Source: Lentzea aerocolonigenes (GTDB lineage: Bacteria > Actinomycetota > Actinomycetes > Mycobacteriales > Pseudonocardiaceae). Taken from it: a stretch of DNA of 39,823 nt. The notes under the pieces were generated by a model, which worked only from the letters and a program-made list of their open reading frames with translations, ran no database searches and was not told the origin of the DNA. The stretch spans positions 1 to 39,823 of the forward strand of contig NZ_JYJG01000155.1 of NCBI RefSeq assembly GCF_000955955.1. Reading direction: 5' to 3'. The position numbers and the translations under genes were made by a program. This document shows positions 15,231 through 25,851 of the stretch, piece by piece; positions within the stretch are counted from its first letter, which is position 1, and each line of letters opens with the position of its first letter.

Positions 15231-16709
15231 TTGGACACGGTGCTGGTCGTGGATGTCACCGCAGACGTGGTCGTCATCGGCTTCGGTGCGGCCGGCGCGT
15301 GCGCCGCCATCGAAGCCGCGGCGGCCGGTGCGTCCGTGGTGGTCCTGGACCGGTTCGCGGGCGGTGGGGCCACCGCTCTCTCCGGCGGAGTCGTCTACGC
15401 GGGCGGTGGGACGCGGCAGCAGGTCGAGGCCGGGGTCACCGACACGCCCGAGGCGATGTTCTCCTACCTCAAGCACGAGGTCCGGGACGCGGTGTCCGAG
15501 GCGACGCTGCGGCGGTTCTGCGAGGACAGCGCCAAGATGCTGGCCTGGCTGGAGGACCAGGGTGTGCCGTTCGACGCGAGCCTGTGCCCGTTCAAGACCT
15601 CGTACCCGACGGACGACTACTACCTGTACCAGTCCGGCAGTGAGGACGCGTATCCCGATCCGGCTCCGCGCGGGCATCGGACCAGGGCGAAAGGCACATC
15701 CGGCAAGGCTTTCTTCGCTCGATTGGCCGAGGCGACCCGGCGTGCGGGCGCGCGGGTCATGCCGCAGACCCGCGCTCAGGAGCTGATCACGACCGACGGC
15801 AGGGTGACGGGCGTTCGTTGCCGGGCGTTGGCTGGCCTGCCGAAGGCGTTGCACGGCGCGTTGACCAGGGCCGGAGCGAAGCCGTGGCTCTACTACCCGC
15901 CGCTCGGCAGGAGGCTGTTCGGGCTGGCGGCGTGGCTGGAAGGCCGCTTCGGACGGCCGCTGACGATCACCGCGCGGCAAGGTGTCGTGATCTCGGCGGG
16001 CGGGTTCATCGCCGACCGCACGATGGTGCACGAGAACGCTCCGGCGCACCGAGGTGGGCTGGCGCTGGGCACGCCCGGTGATGACGGTGGCGGCATCCGG
16101 CTCGGCATCGCCGCTGGTGGCAAGGCTGGGCGGCTGGACAAGGTTTCGGTGTGGCGGTTCGTCACGCCACCCAGTGCGTTGCAACGCGGAGTGCTCGTCG
16201 ACTCGGCTGGGCAGCGGTTCGGTGACCCGACGCGGTACGGCGCGGCCATCGGGAGCGAGATCGTCGAGCGCGGCGGCAAGGCGTGGCTGCTGATCGACGA
16301 CGACATCCTGCGCGTGGCACGAGCCCAGGTGCGGACGCAGACCGCGCCGTTCCAGAAGTGGCAGGTCCGGTACTTCCTGAACCGCGGCCTGGTCACGGCA
16401 CCCACGATCGGGGAAGTCGCGGCCAAGGCGGGCATCGGCACGCCGGAGCCGTTCGGGACGCCGCCGTATTCGTTGATCAACGTGAGCGTGCGGGCCGGGT
16501 TCGGTTATCCGTGCCCGATGTTGACCCTCGGCGGACTCGTCGTGGACGAGGAAACCGGTCAGGTGCAGGGAGTTCCGGGCCTGTATGCGGCGGGCCGGTC
16601 GGCGGTCGGGGTGTGCTCGGAGTCCTACGTCAGCGGGCTCGCGCTCGCCGACTGCGTTTTCTCAGGCCGCCGTGCCGGGCAACACGTCTCGAAGGAGGCC
16701 AGGTGCTGA
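15231..16709 (+). CDS. KstD-family FAD-dependent steroid dehydrogenase, possibly delta-4-(5-alpha) type
   Basis: This 492-aa flavoprotein of the fumarate reductase/KstD superfamily has ADVVVIGFGAAGACAAIEAA (residues 11-30) as its FAD motif. It has GGGATALSGGVVYAGGG and a C-terminal GLYAAGRSAVGVCSES-YVSGLALAD region with Y466 and S468. A Tyr-x-Ser pair near this point is what I recall as catalytic in the 3-ketosteroid delta-4-(5-alpha)-dehydrogenase of Rhodococcus jostii. The KstD Y-A-G-A-G motif is absent, so it is not a second ordinary KstD. It would let 5-alpha-saturated steroids enter the pathway (inference). The start is uncertain: TTG at 15231, or GTG at 15240 or 15249. It leads the hsa operon and overlaps hsaE by seven bases. 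Confidence 0.8.
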   Translation: MDTVLVVDVTADVVVIGFGAAGACAAIEAAAAGASVVVLDRFAGGGATALSGGVVYAGGGTRQQVEAGVTDTPEAMFSYLKHEVRDAVSEATLRRFCEDSAKMLAWLEDQGVPFDASLCPFKTSYPTDDYYLYQSGSEDAYPDPAPRGHRTRAKGTSGKAFFARLAEATRRAGARVMPQTRAQELITTDGRVTGVRCRALAGLPKALHGALTRAGAKPWLYYPPLGRRLFGLAAWLEGRFGRPLTITARQGVVISAGGFIADRTMVHENAPAHRGGLALGTPGDDGGGIRLGIAAGGKAGRLDKVSVWRFVTPPSALQRGVLVDSAGQRFGDPTRYGAAIGSEIVERGGKAWLLIDDDILRVARAQVRTQTAPFQKWQVRYFLNRGLVTAPTIGEVAAKAGIGTPEPFGTPPYSLINVSVRAGFGYPCPMLTLGGLVVDEETGQVQGVPGLYAAGRSAVGVCSESYVSGLALADCVFSGRRAGQHVSKEARC

Positions 16710-17473
16710 CGATCCAGAAACGTGAGGCGGCCGCCCAGTTGCTGCGCGTGGCGGAACGGGACCGCGTGCCGATCAGGCCGCTGGTCGAGCTGTATCCGGA
16801 GATCGACGTGGTGGACGCGTACGAGATCCAGCTGCTCAACGTCCGGCACCGCAACCGCGACGTCATCGGCCACAAGGTCGGGCTGTCGTCGTTGGCGATG
16901 CAGCAGATGATGGGCGTCGACGAACCCGACTACGGTCACCTGCTCGACGACATGCAACTGGCCGGAACCGCGGACGCGTCGGCATACCTGTATCCGCGCG
17001 TCGAGGTCGAGATCGCATTCGTGCTGGCCCAGGACCTGCCGGGCGAAGGCTGCACGGTCGAGGACGTGCTCGCCGCCACGGAGTTCGTCGCGCCGGCCAT
17101 CGAGCTGATCGACAGCCGGATCGAGAACTGGCGGATCGGCTTGCAGGACACCATCGCGGACAACGCGTCGTCGGCCGGGTTCGTGCTGGGCTCCGAGCGG
17201 GTGCATCCGTCCGAACTGGACATTTGCGGAGTTGCGGCTACCTTGCGCCGCAACGGTGAAGTCGTCGCCGAGGGACGTGGTGACGCGGTGCTCGGTGATC
17301 CGGCGATCGCGGTGGCGTGGCTGGCGGAGAAGGTCGGCTCGTTCGGCGTCCGGCTGCTGGCCGGGGACATCGTGCTGCCCGGATCGTGCACGCGGGCGAT
17401 CGACGCGCGGCCGGGCGACGAGTTCCACGCCGAGTTCGCCGGACTTGGCTCTGTCGACCTGAAGTTCGAATAG
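16703..17473 (+). CDS. hsaE: HsaE, 2-hydroxyhexa-2,4-dienoate hydratase
   Basis: This 256-aa protein of the fumarylacetoacetase/2-hydroxypentadienoate hydratase fold has [25 protein letters not shown] (in two parts, near residues 53-77). The metal-site strand VEVEIAFVL and [12 protein letters not shown] lie near the end. It hydrates the dienoate released by HsaD from the ring A cleavage product, giving 4-hydroxy-2-oxohexanoate for HsaF. The GTG at 16703 is set by the AAGGAGG site at 16692-16698; the longer open frame upstream is only the shadow of the previous gene. The three genes hsaE-hsaG-hsaF are in consecutive order. Confidence 0.94.
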   Translation: MLTIQKREAAAQLLRVAERDRVPIRPLVELYPEIDVVDAYEIQLLNVRHRNRDVIGHKVGLSSLAMQQMMGVDEPDYGHLLDDMQLAGTADASAYLYPRVEVEIAFVLAQDLPGEGCTVEDVLAATEFVAPAIELIDSRIENWRIGLQDTIADNASSAGFVLGSERVHPSELDICGVAATLRRNGEVVAEGRGDAVLGDPAIAVAWLAEKVGSFGVRLLAGDIVLPGSCTRAIDARPGDEFHAEFAGLGSVDLKFE

Positions 17474-17483
17474 GGGTGACTTG

Positions 17484-18374
17484 GTGAAGGCGGCCATCGT
17501 CGGGTCCGGCAACATCGGCACCGACCTGCTCTACAAACTCCTGCGTTCCGAGGTGCTGGAACCGCGCTGGATGGTGGGCATCGACCCGGCCAGCGAGGGG
17601 CTCAAGCGTGCGGCGTCGCTGGGGCTGGAGGTGTCGGTCGACGGCGCGGAGTGGTTGCTGCGTCAGGACGAGCTGCCGGACATCGTCTTCGAGGCGACGT
17701 CCGCGGCGGTGCACCGGGCGAACGCGCCGCGTTATGCGGAGGCGGGGATCCGGGCGATCGACCTGACCCCGGCGGCGGTCGGGCCGTACGTGGTGCCGCC
17801 GGTGAACCTCGGCGAGCACCAGGACGCGCCCAACATCAACCTGATCACGTGCGGCGGCCAGGCCACGATTCCCATGGTGCACGCGGTTTCCCGGGTCGTA
17901 CCGGTGGAGTACGCGGAGATCGTCGCGAGTGTGGCCAGCGTCTCCGCGGGGCCGGGGACGCGGGCCAACATCGACGAGTTCACCCGCACGACCAGCCACG
18001 GCATCGAGGCGATCGGGGGAGCGTCGCGAGGTAAGGCGATCATCGTGCTGAACCCGGCGAGCCCGCCGATGATCATGCGCGACACGATCTTCTGCGCGAT
18101 TCCCGAAGACGCCGACCCGGATCCGATCACGGACTCGATCGCCCGGATGGAGACCGACATCCGTTCGTACGTCCCGGGATTCCGGTTGCTGCGCGAACCG
18201 CAGTACGACGCCGGCCGGGTGGCGATCTTCGTCGAAGTCGCGGGAGCGGGCGACTTCCTGCCCGAGTACGCCGGGAACCTCGACATCATGACGGCCGCCG
18301 CGACCAAGGTGGGGGAGGAGATCGCCCGTGCAGCAGCGTCCAGTTCTGCGGTTGACCGACACGTCACTGCGTGA
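17484..18374 (+). CDS. hsaG: HsaG, acylating propionaldehyde/acetaldehyde dehydrogenase
   Basis: This 296-aa CoA-acylating aldehyde dehydrogenase has an N-terminal NAD motif [18 protein letters not shown]. The catalytic cysteine is in [15 protein letters not shown] (about residue 130), and [17 protein letters not shown] follows. It converts the aldehyde produced by HsaF to propionyl-CoA and channels it within an HsaF-HsaG complex (known for the family). The GTG at 17484 is chosen over the TTG three bases earlier because of spacing from AGGGGTGA. The 3' end overlaps hsaF by 47 bases, an unusually long coupling. Confidence 0.94.
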   Translation: MKAAIVGSGNIGTDLLYKLLRSEVLEPRWMVGIDPASEGLKRAASLGLEVSVDGAEWLLRQDELPDIVFEATSAAVHRANAPRYAEAGIRAIDLTPAAVGPYVVPPVNLGEHQDAPNINLITCGGQATIPMVHAVSRVVPVEYAEIVASVASVSAGPGTRANIDEFTRTTSHGIEAIGGASRGKAIIVLNPASPPMIMRDTIFCAIPEDADPDPITDSIARMETDIRSYVPGFRLLREPQYDAGRVAIFVEVAGAGDFLPEYAGNLDIMTAAATKVGEEIARAAASSSAVDRHVTA

Positions 18375-19350
18375 CGGCTCGCATCACAAGCGACACCAGT
18401 TCACGGCCGACGACGTGCGCTCGATCGTGGCGGCACTCGACGGCGCCGGGGTTCCGGTGATCGAGGTGACGCACGGCGACGGGTTGGGCGGATCGTCGTT
18501 CAACTACGGCTTCAGCCACACACCGGAGCAAGAACTGATCAAGGTCGCGGTCGAGACCGCTCGGCAGGCCAAGATCGCGGTCTTGATGCTGCCCGGTGTC
18601 GGGGTGAAGGACGACATCCTGATCTCACAGGACAACGGGGCTTCCATCGTCCGGATCGCCACGCACTGCACCGAAGCCGACGTGTCCGTGCAGCACTTCC
18701 AGCTCGCACGTGAGCGCGGGCTGGAGACCGTCGGGTTCCTGATGATGGCCCACTCACAGCCGCCCGAGGCGTTGGCGAAGCAGGCGCGGATCATGGCGGA
18801 CGCGGGCTGTCAGTGCGTCTACGTGGTCGACTCGGCCGGAGCCCTGGTGCTGGAACAGGTTTCCGAACGGGTCGAAGCGCTGGTCGCTGAACTTGGTGAT
18901 GACGCGCAGGTCGGGTTCCACGGGCACGAGAACCTCGGGCTGAGTGTCGCGAACTCCGTTGCCGCGGCACGAGCGGGCGCGCAGCAGATCGACGGCAGCG
19001 TACGTGGATTCGGTGCCGGCGCGGGAAATACGCCGTTGGAAGCGTTCGTCGGCGTGTGCGACAAGCTCGGGTTCGAGACCGGCGTCGACTTCTTCAAGAT
19101 CGTGGACGCGGCCGAGGACGTCGTCCGGCCCGTCATGCCAGAGGAGTGCCTGCTCGACCGGATGGCGCTGATGATGGGCTACGCGGGCGTCTACTCCAGC
19201 TTCCTCAAACACGCGTACACGCAGGCGCAACGCTATGGCGTGTCCGGCGCGCAGATCCTCGTCCGCGCGGGCGAACGCAAGCTCGTCGGCGGCCAGGAGG
19301 ACCAGCTGATCGACATCGCACTGGAGCTGAGCAGGGAGAAAGTCCGATGA
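18328..19350 (+). CDS. hsaF: HsaF, 4-hydroxy-2-oxohexanoate/oxovalerate aldolase
   Basis: This 340-aa DRE-TIM class II aldolase has the metal and catalytic segments [17 protein letters not shown] (residues 8-24) and [17 protein letters not shown]. The family signature [19 protein letters not shown] is also present. It splits 4-hydroxy-2-oxo acids to pyruvate plus propionaldehyde and pairs with HsaG. The GTG at 18328 follows a strong GGGGGAGGAG site inside hsaG, and the stop overlaps the hsaA ATG (ATGA). The direct fusion of the hsaEGF block to hsaADCB differs from M. tuberculosis, where the two blocks are separate. Confidence 0.95.
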   Translation: MQQRPVLRLTDTSLRDGSHHKRHQFTADDVRSIVAALDGAGVPVIEVTHGDGLGGSSFNYGFSHTPEQELIKVAVETARQAKIAVLMLPGVGVKDDILISQDNGASIVRIATHCTEADVSVQHFQLARERGLETVGFLMMAHSQPPEALAKQARIMADAGCQCVYVVDSAGALVLEQVSERVEALVAELGDDAQVGFHGHENLGLSVANSVAAARAGAQQIDGSVRGFGAGAGNTPLEAFVGVCDKLGFETGVDFFKIVDAAEDVVRPVMPEECLLDRMALMMGYAGVYSSFLKHAYTQAQRYGVSGAQILVRAGERKLVGGQEDQLIDIALELSREKVR

Positions 19351-20513
19351 GCGAGGAAATCCTCGGCAAGGTGCGCGAGCTGCTGCCGGCCCTTCGCGAG
19401 CGCGCGGCGGAGGCGGAGGAGCTGCGCAAGGTGCCACCGGAGTCGGTGAAGGCCTTGCAGGAGACCGGGTTCTTCCGGATGCTGCAACCCGTGCGGTACG
19501 GCGGTTTCGAGTCGCATCCGCTCGACTTCTACACCGCGGTCAAACTGATCGCGAGCGCGTGCGGGTCGACCGGCTGGGTCGCGTCCGTGCTGGGCGTGCA
19601 CCCGTGGCACGTAGGGTTGTTCGACGTCCAAGCGCAGGAAGAGGTCTTCGGCGAGGACCAGGACACGCGGATCTCGTCGTCGTACGCGCCGACCGGTCGC
19701 GCGACGCCGGTCGAGGGCGGGTTCCGGTTCAGCGGCAAGTGGAGCTTCTCGTCCGGCTGCGACCACGCGACGTGGGTGCTCGTGGGCGGCCTGGTGATGA
19801 ACGACGAGGGCAAACCCGTCGACTTCCGCACGTTCCTGCTGCCGATCCGCGACTACACGATCAACGACGTCTGGGACACGGTCGGCCTGCGCGGCACGGG
19901 CAGCAACGACATCGTGGTCGAGGACGTGTTCGTGCCGGAGCACCGGACGTTGAGCATGATGCACACCGCGCGCTGCATCTGTCCTGGCCAGGACGTCAAC
20001 CCGGGGCCGTTGTTCCGCATGCCCTACGGGACGATCCACCCGTACGCGATCACCGCGCCGATGATCGGCATGGCTGCTGGGGCGTACGACATCCACGTCG
20101 GCGCGACCCGCGAACGCGTCCGTGCCGCCTATCTGGGTGAGAAGGCGGTCGAGGACCCGTTCGCGCAGGTCCGGATCGCCACCGCGGCCAACGACATCGA
20201 CACCGCGTGGTGGCAGCTAGAGAAGGACATCAACGACGAGTGGGAACACGCCGTCGCGGGCACGAAGATCCCGATCGACCTGCGGCTGCGGGCTCGGCGT
20301 GACCAGGTGCTGGGCAGTGCGCGGGCGATCTCCGCGATCGACCGGCTCTTCGAGAGCGCGGGCGGCAAGGCGATCAACGCCGGTCTGCCGTTGCCGCGGT
20401 TCTGGCGGGACGCGCACGCCGCACGGGTGCACGCGGCCAACGACCCGGAGCGCGTGCTGGTGTTGTACGGCAAGAACGAGCTCGGCATCCAGGTCCGCGA
20501 CGGGCTGTTCTGA
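19347..20513 (+). CDS. hsaA: HsaA, oxygenase component of 3-HSA 4-hydroxylase
   Basis: This is a 388-aa flavin-dependent group D monooxygenase with the acyl-CoA dehydrogenase fold. Key segments are [54 protein letters not shown] and [20 protein letters not shown]. It hydroxylates the phenolic ring of 3-HSA to the catechol 3,4-DHSA using reduced flavin from HsaB. The ATG at 19347 overlaps the hsaF stop. The order hsaA-hsaD-hsaC-hsaB is the same as in mycobacteria. Confidence 0.96.
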   Translation: MSEEILGKVRELLPALRERAAEAEELRKVPPESVKALQETGFFRMLQPVRYGGFESHPLDFYTAVKLIASACGSTGWVASVLGVHPWHVGLFDVQAQEEVFGEDQDTRISSSYAPTGRATPVEGGFRFSGKWSFSSGCDHATWVLVGGLVMNDEGKPVDFRTFLLPIRDYTINDVWDTVGLRGTGSNDIVVEDVFVPEHRTLSMMHTARCICPGQDVNPGPLFRMPYGTIHPYAITAPMIGMAAGAYDIHVGATRERVRAAYLGEKAVEDPFAQVRIATAANDIDTAWWQLEKDINDEWEHAVAGTKIPIDLRLRARRDQVLGSARAISAIDRLFESAGGKAINAGLPLPRFWRDAHAARVHAANDPERVLVLYGKNELGIQVRDGLF

Positions 20514-22762
<2,249 letters not shown>

Positions 22763-22764
<2 letters not shown>

Positions 22765-22929
22765 GCGCTGTGACCGCCGACCTTCACCGCGTCTTTCGGC
22801 GCTCAGCAGGACGCCTCGCGGCACCGACCCCCGCCCCCCATATGCCCGATATGGGGGGCGGGGGTCGGCACCGCGATGCGCCCGTCTGCCCGTCGAAAGA
22901 CGGGGCAAAGGCCGACGGTCACAGCGCTT
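22763..22929. terminator. 167-bp imperfect palindrome between convergent stops; probable bidirectional terminator
   Basis: Two 81-base arms (22763-22843 and 22849-22929) are inverted repeats around a five-base centre (GCCCG). By hand alignment 67 of 81 positions pair, with no gaps. The inner 20 bases, running from CCGACCCCCGCC to CATAT, are perfect, as are the outer 14 (AAGCGCTGTGACCG). The arms begin at the hsaB stop codon and overlap the methyltransferase stop codon. In RNA from either strand this folds into a very long GC-rich hairpin, which fits a two-way terminator. A mobile-element remnant is the alternative. Confidence 0.7.
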
Positions 22930-23737
22930 GCCCGGTGATCTGCCAGCAGGCGGCCGGAATCCGCACCTCGTCGCCGTGCACGAACTCGTCGAACGCGCCG
23001 CGGACCTCGCTGATGATCCGCGGCCGGTCGGCCTCCTGCGCTGCCTTGAGCGCACGGGAGATCGGCCCGAGGTTGCTGAGGTACGGCACGAGCAGTTCCT
23101 CGGGCATGGTGCAAACACGGTCCACCGGCTCGATGACGATCCCGCTCCAGCCGCTCTGCTCGAAGAGTTCGCGCGTTCTGTCGGCGTCAGCGAGCGAGAA
23201 CGGTCCCGGTCCGCTGGGATCTGGCGGCGGTGTGTCCGCCAGGAACGGCGCGGAGGCTCTCTGCGCGGTCGTCATGAACGTGTTCTCCTCGGCCGACCGC
23301 CAGGTGATGAAGCACAGCTCACCGCCGGGCGTGGTGGCTCGCAGCAGATTCCGGAACGCGGCAGCGGGGTCGTCGAAGAACATGACCCCGAACCGCGACA
23401 CGACCAGGTCGAACGTCTCGTCGAAGGTGTGGACCTGCGCGTCGCCGAGCACGAACCGGACTTTGCCGCGCTGCGCGGCTCCGGCGATCATGGTCCGGGA
23501 GATGTCGAGACCGACGCACTCCGGACCGTCGCCGAGTGCGTCCGCGATCGCCCTGGTGACCGCGCCCGTGCCGCACCCGACGTCGAGCACCCGATCCCGC
23601 GGACGCTCGAGCGCTTTCTGGGCGAGCAGCTCCTCGAACGGCCGGAGCACCAGGTCGACGACCTGCTGCGCGTTCGCCCAGCCCTCGCCCGCGGCGTTCC
23701 ACCACTCGGCCTGCTCGCTGTTGACCTCAGATGTCAT
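22919..23737 (-). CDS. Class I SAM-dependent methyltransferase
   Basis: This 272-aa protein has motif I VLDVGCGTGAVTRAIAD (residues about 50-66), then an acidic motif II in GLDISRTM, LGDAQVHTFDETFDLVVSRFGVMFF, and LRATTPGGELCFITW. The UbiE/COQ5-like family methylates small molecules, and the substrate cannot be told. It is divergent from the MerR regulator gene across a SoxR-box-like dyad and is probably its target. It converges with hsaB at the long palindrome. It does not belong to any known steroid step, so I treat it as part of a short insert between the KstR and KstR2 regulons. Confidence 0.9.
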   Translation of the reverse strand: MTSEVNSEQAEWWNAAGEGWANAQQVVDLVLRPFEELLAQKALERPRDRVLDVGCGTGAVTRAIADALGDGPECVGLDISRTMIAGAAQRGKVRFVLGDAQVHTFDETFDLVVSRFGVMFFDDPAAAFRNLLRATTPGGELCFITWRSAEENTFMTTAQRASAPFLADTPPPDPSGPGPFSLADADRTRELFEQSGWSGIVIEPVDRVCTMPEELLVPYLSNLGPISRALKAAQEADRPRIISEVRGAFDEFVHGDEVRIPAACWQITGQAL

Positions 23738-23751
23738 GCTCCCACCGTCCT

Positions 23752-23771
23752 ACTTCAAGTCGGCTTGAGGT
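23752..23771. promoter_or_regulatory. SoxR-box-like dyad (probable MerR-family operator)
   Basis: ACTTCAAG-TCGG-CTTGAGGT is an inverted repeat with eight-base arms (one mismatch) and a four-base spacer. The arm core and spacing equal those of the SoxR box (CCTCAAG-n4-CTTGAGG). It lies between the divergent methyltransferase and MerR genes, where a MerR regulator would bind between -35 and -10. Confidence 0.65.
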
Positions 23772-23779
23772 CAAGTGTC

Positions 23780-24211
23780 GTGGACAGAGTCGAAATCGGC
23801 ATCGGAGAGGTCGTGCGCCGCTCGGGCGTGCCGGCCTCGACCCTGCGCTACTACGAGGAACGCGGCCTGATCAGCTGCGTTCGCCGCCGCGGTCTCGCAA
23901 GGGTCTTCGAGACCACCGTGCTCGAACAGCTGGCGTTGATCGCGGTCTGCCGCTCGGCCGGGTTCTCGCTCGACGAGATCCTGCTGATGTTCGCCCCGGA
24001 CGGCCGCCCCAGCCCGAACCGCGCGATGCTCGCGGCGAAGGCGGACGAACTCGACGCGACCATCCGCAGGCTCGCGTCCATGCGGGACGACCTGCGGCAC
24101 GCGGCAGCCTGCCCGGCACCGTCCCACCTGGAGTGTCCCTCGTTCCGGCGAGTGCTAAACACTCCAGATCTGCGGCGCGACGGTGACGGCCGCGGCCTGG
24201 TAGGGCGGTAG
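23780..24211 (+). CDS. MerR-family transcriptional regulator
   Basis: This 143-aa protein starts at the GTG at 23780. The winged helix-turn-helix is at residues 7-45 (IGEVVRRSGVPASTLRYYEERGL), followed by the LALIAVCRSAGFSLDEI helix, a dimerisation coiled coil (about 82-108), and a tail with CPAPSHLECPSF (C111, C119). The tail is not the CxxCxCxxxxxC cluster site of SoxR, so the signal sensed is unknown, although a C-x7-C pair could be metal- or thiol-responsive. The gene is nine bases from a SoxR-box-like dyad. Its last 57 bases overlap the convergent hypothetical gene; the end should be regarded as less certain. Confidence 0.88.
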   Translation: MDRVEIGIGEVVRRSGVPASTLRYYEERGLISCVRRRGLARVFETTVLEQLALIAVCRSAGFSLDEILLMFAPDGRPSPNRAMLAAKADELDATIRRLASMRDDLRHAAACPAPSHLECPSFRRVLNTPDLRRDGDGRGLVGR

Positions 24212-24748
24212 CGGCTTGCCCTCGACGAGGACCTCCAGCGGCCACGTCTCCTTCAGGACGACCCACAACCGTCCAGAGAGGCCGGCGAACGCACCGAGCA
24301 GGTTCGCGCCCTCGGCGACCTGCAGCACGTACACCCACTTCGCGGTGTCGGGCGCGCCCTCGAGCGGCTCGCGCCAGACCCGGCGCAACCGGCGGCCGCC
24401 GTGCCGGGCGGCGTCGGCGGACAGCACGATGTCGGCCTTGCCCGGGTCCGGGGCGTCGGCGGGCGCCTGGGCGGTGAAGCGGTACGCGAGCGGCGGCACC
24501 TCGTCGATGCCCGGCACCGCGGCGAGGTCGTCGCTGTCCGGATCATCCAAAGTGGACGCGATCAGCGCGCGTTCCTCGGCCGTGATGCCGATGTTCTCGT
24601 ACGCCATGGAGAGCAGCAGAGTGGCCTCGGCCTGCGCGGGTTCGCCGCCGAAGTAGTCCTCGCGCACCGACCGCAGGGTGTCGTCCTCCAACCGGCCGGC
24701 GAGCCGCGCACACAGGTCCGTGACCGTGGCGTAGGTCTTCACATCCAT
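24155..24748 (-). CDS. Hypothetical protein
   Basis: I do not recognise this 197-aa protein. It starts at an ATG at 24748 with GAAGAAG upstream; the much longer open frame behind it is the shadow of fadE33. It is soluble and acidic, with no signal or membrane segment. The N-terminal half looks helical (LCARLAGRLEDDTLRSVRED). The C-terminal half has strands around KADIVLSADAARHGG and WVYVLQVAEGANLLGAFAGL, and it ends APQIWSV. It converges on the MerR gene with a 57-base overlap. It may belong to the methyltransferase/MerR insert. Confidence 0.7.
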   Translation of the reverse strand: MDVKTYATVTDLCARLAGRLEDDTLRSVREDYFGGEPAQAEATLLLSMAYENIGITAEERALIASTLDDPDSDDLAAVPGIDEVPPLAYRFTAQAPADAPDPGKADIVLSADAARHGGRRLRRVWREPLEGAPDTAKWVYVLQVAEGANLLGAFAGLSGRLWVVLKETWPLEVLVEGKPLPPYQAAAVTVAPQIWSV

Positions 24749-24849
24749 GAGAGTCACTTCTTCTTGTGCGGGCCGAGGTCGGTTTTGGTGACGCCGTCCG
24801 GGTCCAAGATGCGTTCGTCCACGGGCCGGGAGCGTAAGCACGAAAATGA

Positions 24850-25851
24850 TCACAGTTGTGCGGAACGGGTGAGGCGCTCGATGTGATCTGCCGGACTCCC
24901 GAACAGCTGGCTGCTGCCGTGTGCGCGCTTGAAGTACAGGTGGGCGTCGTGCTCCCAGGTGATCGCGATGCCGCCGTGCAGCTGGACCATCTCGGACGCG
25001 ATCTTGAGGAACGCCTCCGAGCAGTAGACCTTCGCGACCGCCGCGGACACCTCGTCGTTCGCGGCTCGGGCGGCCGACCTCGCGGTCTCGACCAGGACGT
25101 GCATGTCGGCCATGCGGTGCTTCAGCGCCTGGAACGACGCGAGCGGCCGTCCGAACTGGACACGCGTCTTGGTGTACTCGACGGTGAGTTCGAGGGCTCG
25201 CTGTGCCGCGCCGACCTGTTCCGCGGCGAGGGCGGCCAGGGCGATGTCCTGGATCTCCGTTTTCCAGGGGCCCAGGCGGGTGGCGGGGGCGTTGCTGAAG
25301 TGGATCGTGGCCAGGCGGCGGGTCTGGTCCACGGTCGGGGTGTGCTCGCGGGTCACGCCGGCGAGGTCGACCTCGTAGAGGGAACGGCCGTCGCTGACCA
25401 GGAGGATCTCGGCCAGGTCTCCGTCCAGGACGTACCGCGCGGTGCCGTCGAGGTAGTCGCTGCGCGCGTTGACCTCGGGGTGGTCGAAGGCGTCGGTCGA
25501 CGTGATCCCGGTGTGGTCCCAGGCGACCGTCGCGATGGCGCCTTGGGCGATGCGGCGCAGCAGTATGCCGTTGCCTTCGAACGTCAGGAGTGCTTGGGCG
25601 GCTATGGCGGTACCGAGCAGCGGGGACGGTGTGAGGGTGCGGCCGAGTTCTTCCAGCGCCAGATGGGTTTCCGCGCGCGTCGCCCCGGATCCGCCGTACT
25701 CCTCGGGGATCGGGAGCACGCCGATGTCGCAGAGCCTGGCCCACAACGCCTTGTCGTAGCCGCGCGGGGTCTCGATCGCGGCGCGGACGTCCGAGTGCTT
25801 GTCGAGCAGGCTGCGGACGGCGTCGCGGAGTGCCTCTTGTTCCGGTGTCAC
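24850..25851 (-). CDS. fadE33: FadE33-type acyl-CoA dehydrogenase (KstR2 regulon)
   Basis: This 333-aa acyl-CoA dehydrogenase starts at the GTG at 25851, behind GGAGG and in GTGA overlap with fadE32. Motifs include IPEEYGGSGATRAETHLALEELG, EYTKTRVQFGRPLASFQALKHRMADMH and LHGGIAITWEHDAHLYFKRA. The central domain is short, as in the non-classical FadE32/FadE33 proteins of mycobacteria. The operon order fadD3...fadE31-fadE32-fadE33 matches M. tuberculosis. The family works as heteromers in breakdown of the ring C/D (HIP-derived) CoA thioesters. The exact substrate is not readable here; fadE33 is named by position and similarity. Confidence 0.85.
   Translation of the reverse strand: MTPEQEALRDAVRSLLDKHSDVRAAIETPRGYDKALWARLCDIGVLPIPEEYGGSGATRAETHLALEELGRTLTPSPLLGTAIAAQALLTFEGNGILLRRIAQGAIATVAWDHTGITSTDAFDHPEVNARSDYLDGTARYVLDGDLAEILLVSDGRSLYEVDLAGVTREHTPTVDQTRRLATIHFSNAPATRLGPWKTEIQDIALAALAAEQVGAAQRALELTVEYTKTRVQFGRPLASFQALKHRMADMHVLVETARSAARAANDEVSAAVAKVYCSEAFLKIASEMVQLHGGIAITWEHDAHLYFKRAHGSSQLFGSPADHIERLTRSAQL

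Noticed and set aside
16283..16702. N-terminal extension of hsaE
   Set aside because: Basic, low-complexity translation out of frame with the FAD dehydrogenase gene; the GTG at 16703 has a strong ribosome-binding site.
24749..25744. Long N-terminal extension of the hypothetical protein at 24155
   Set aside because: Low-complexity translation antisense-phase to fadE33; the protein-like part begins at the ATG at 24748.
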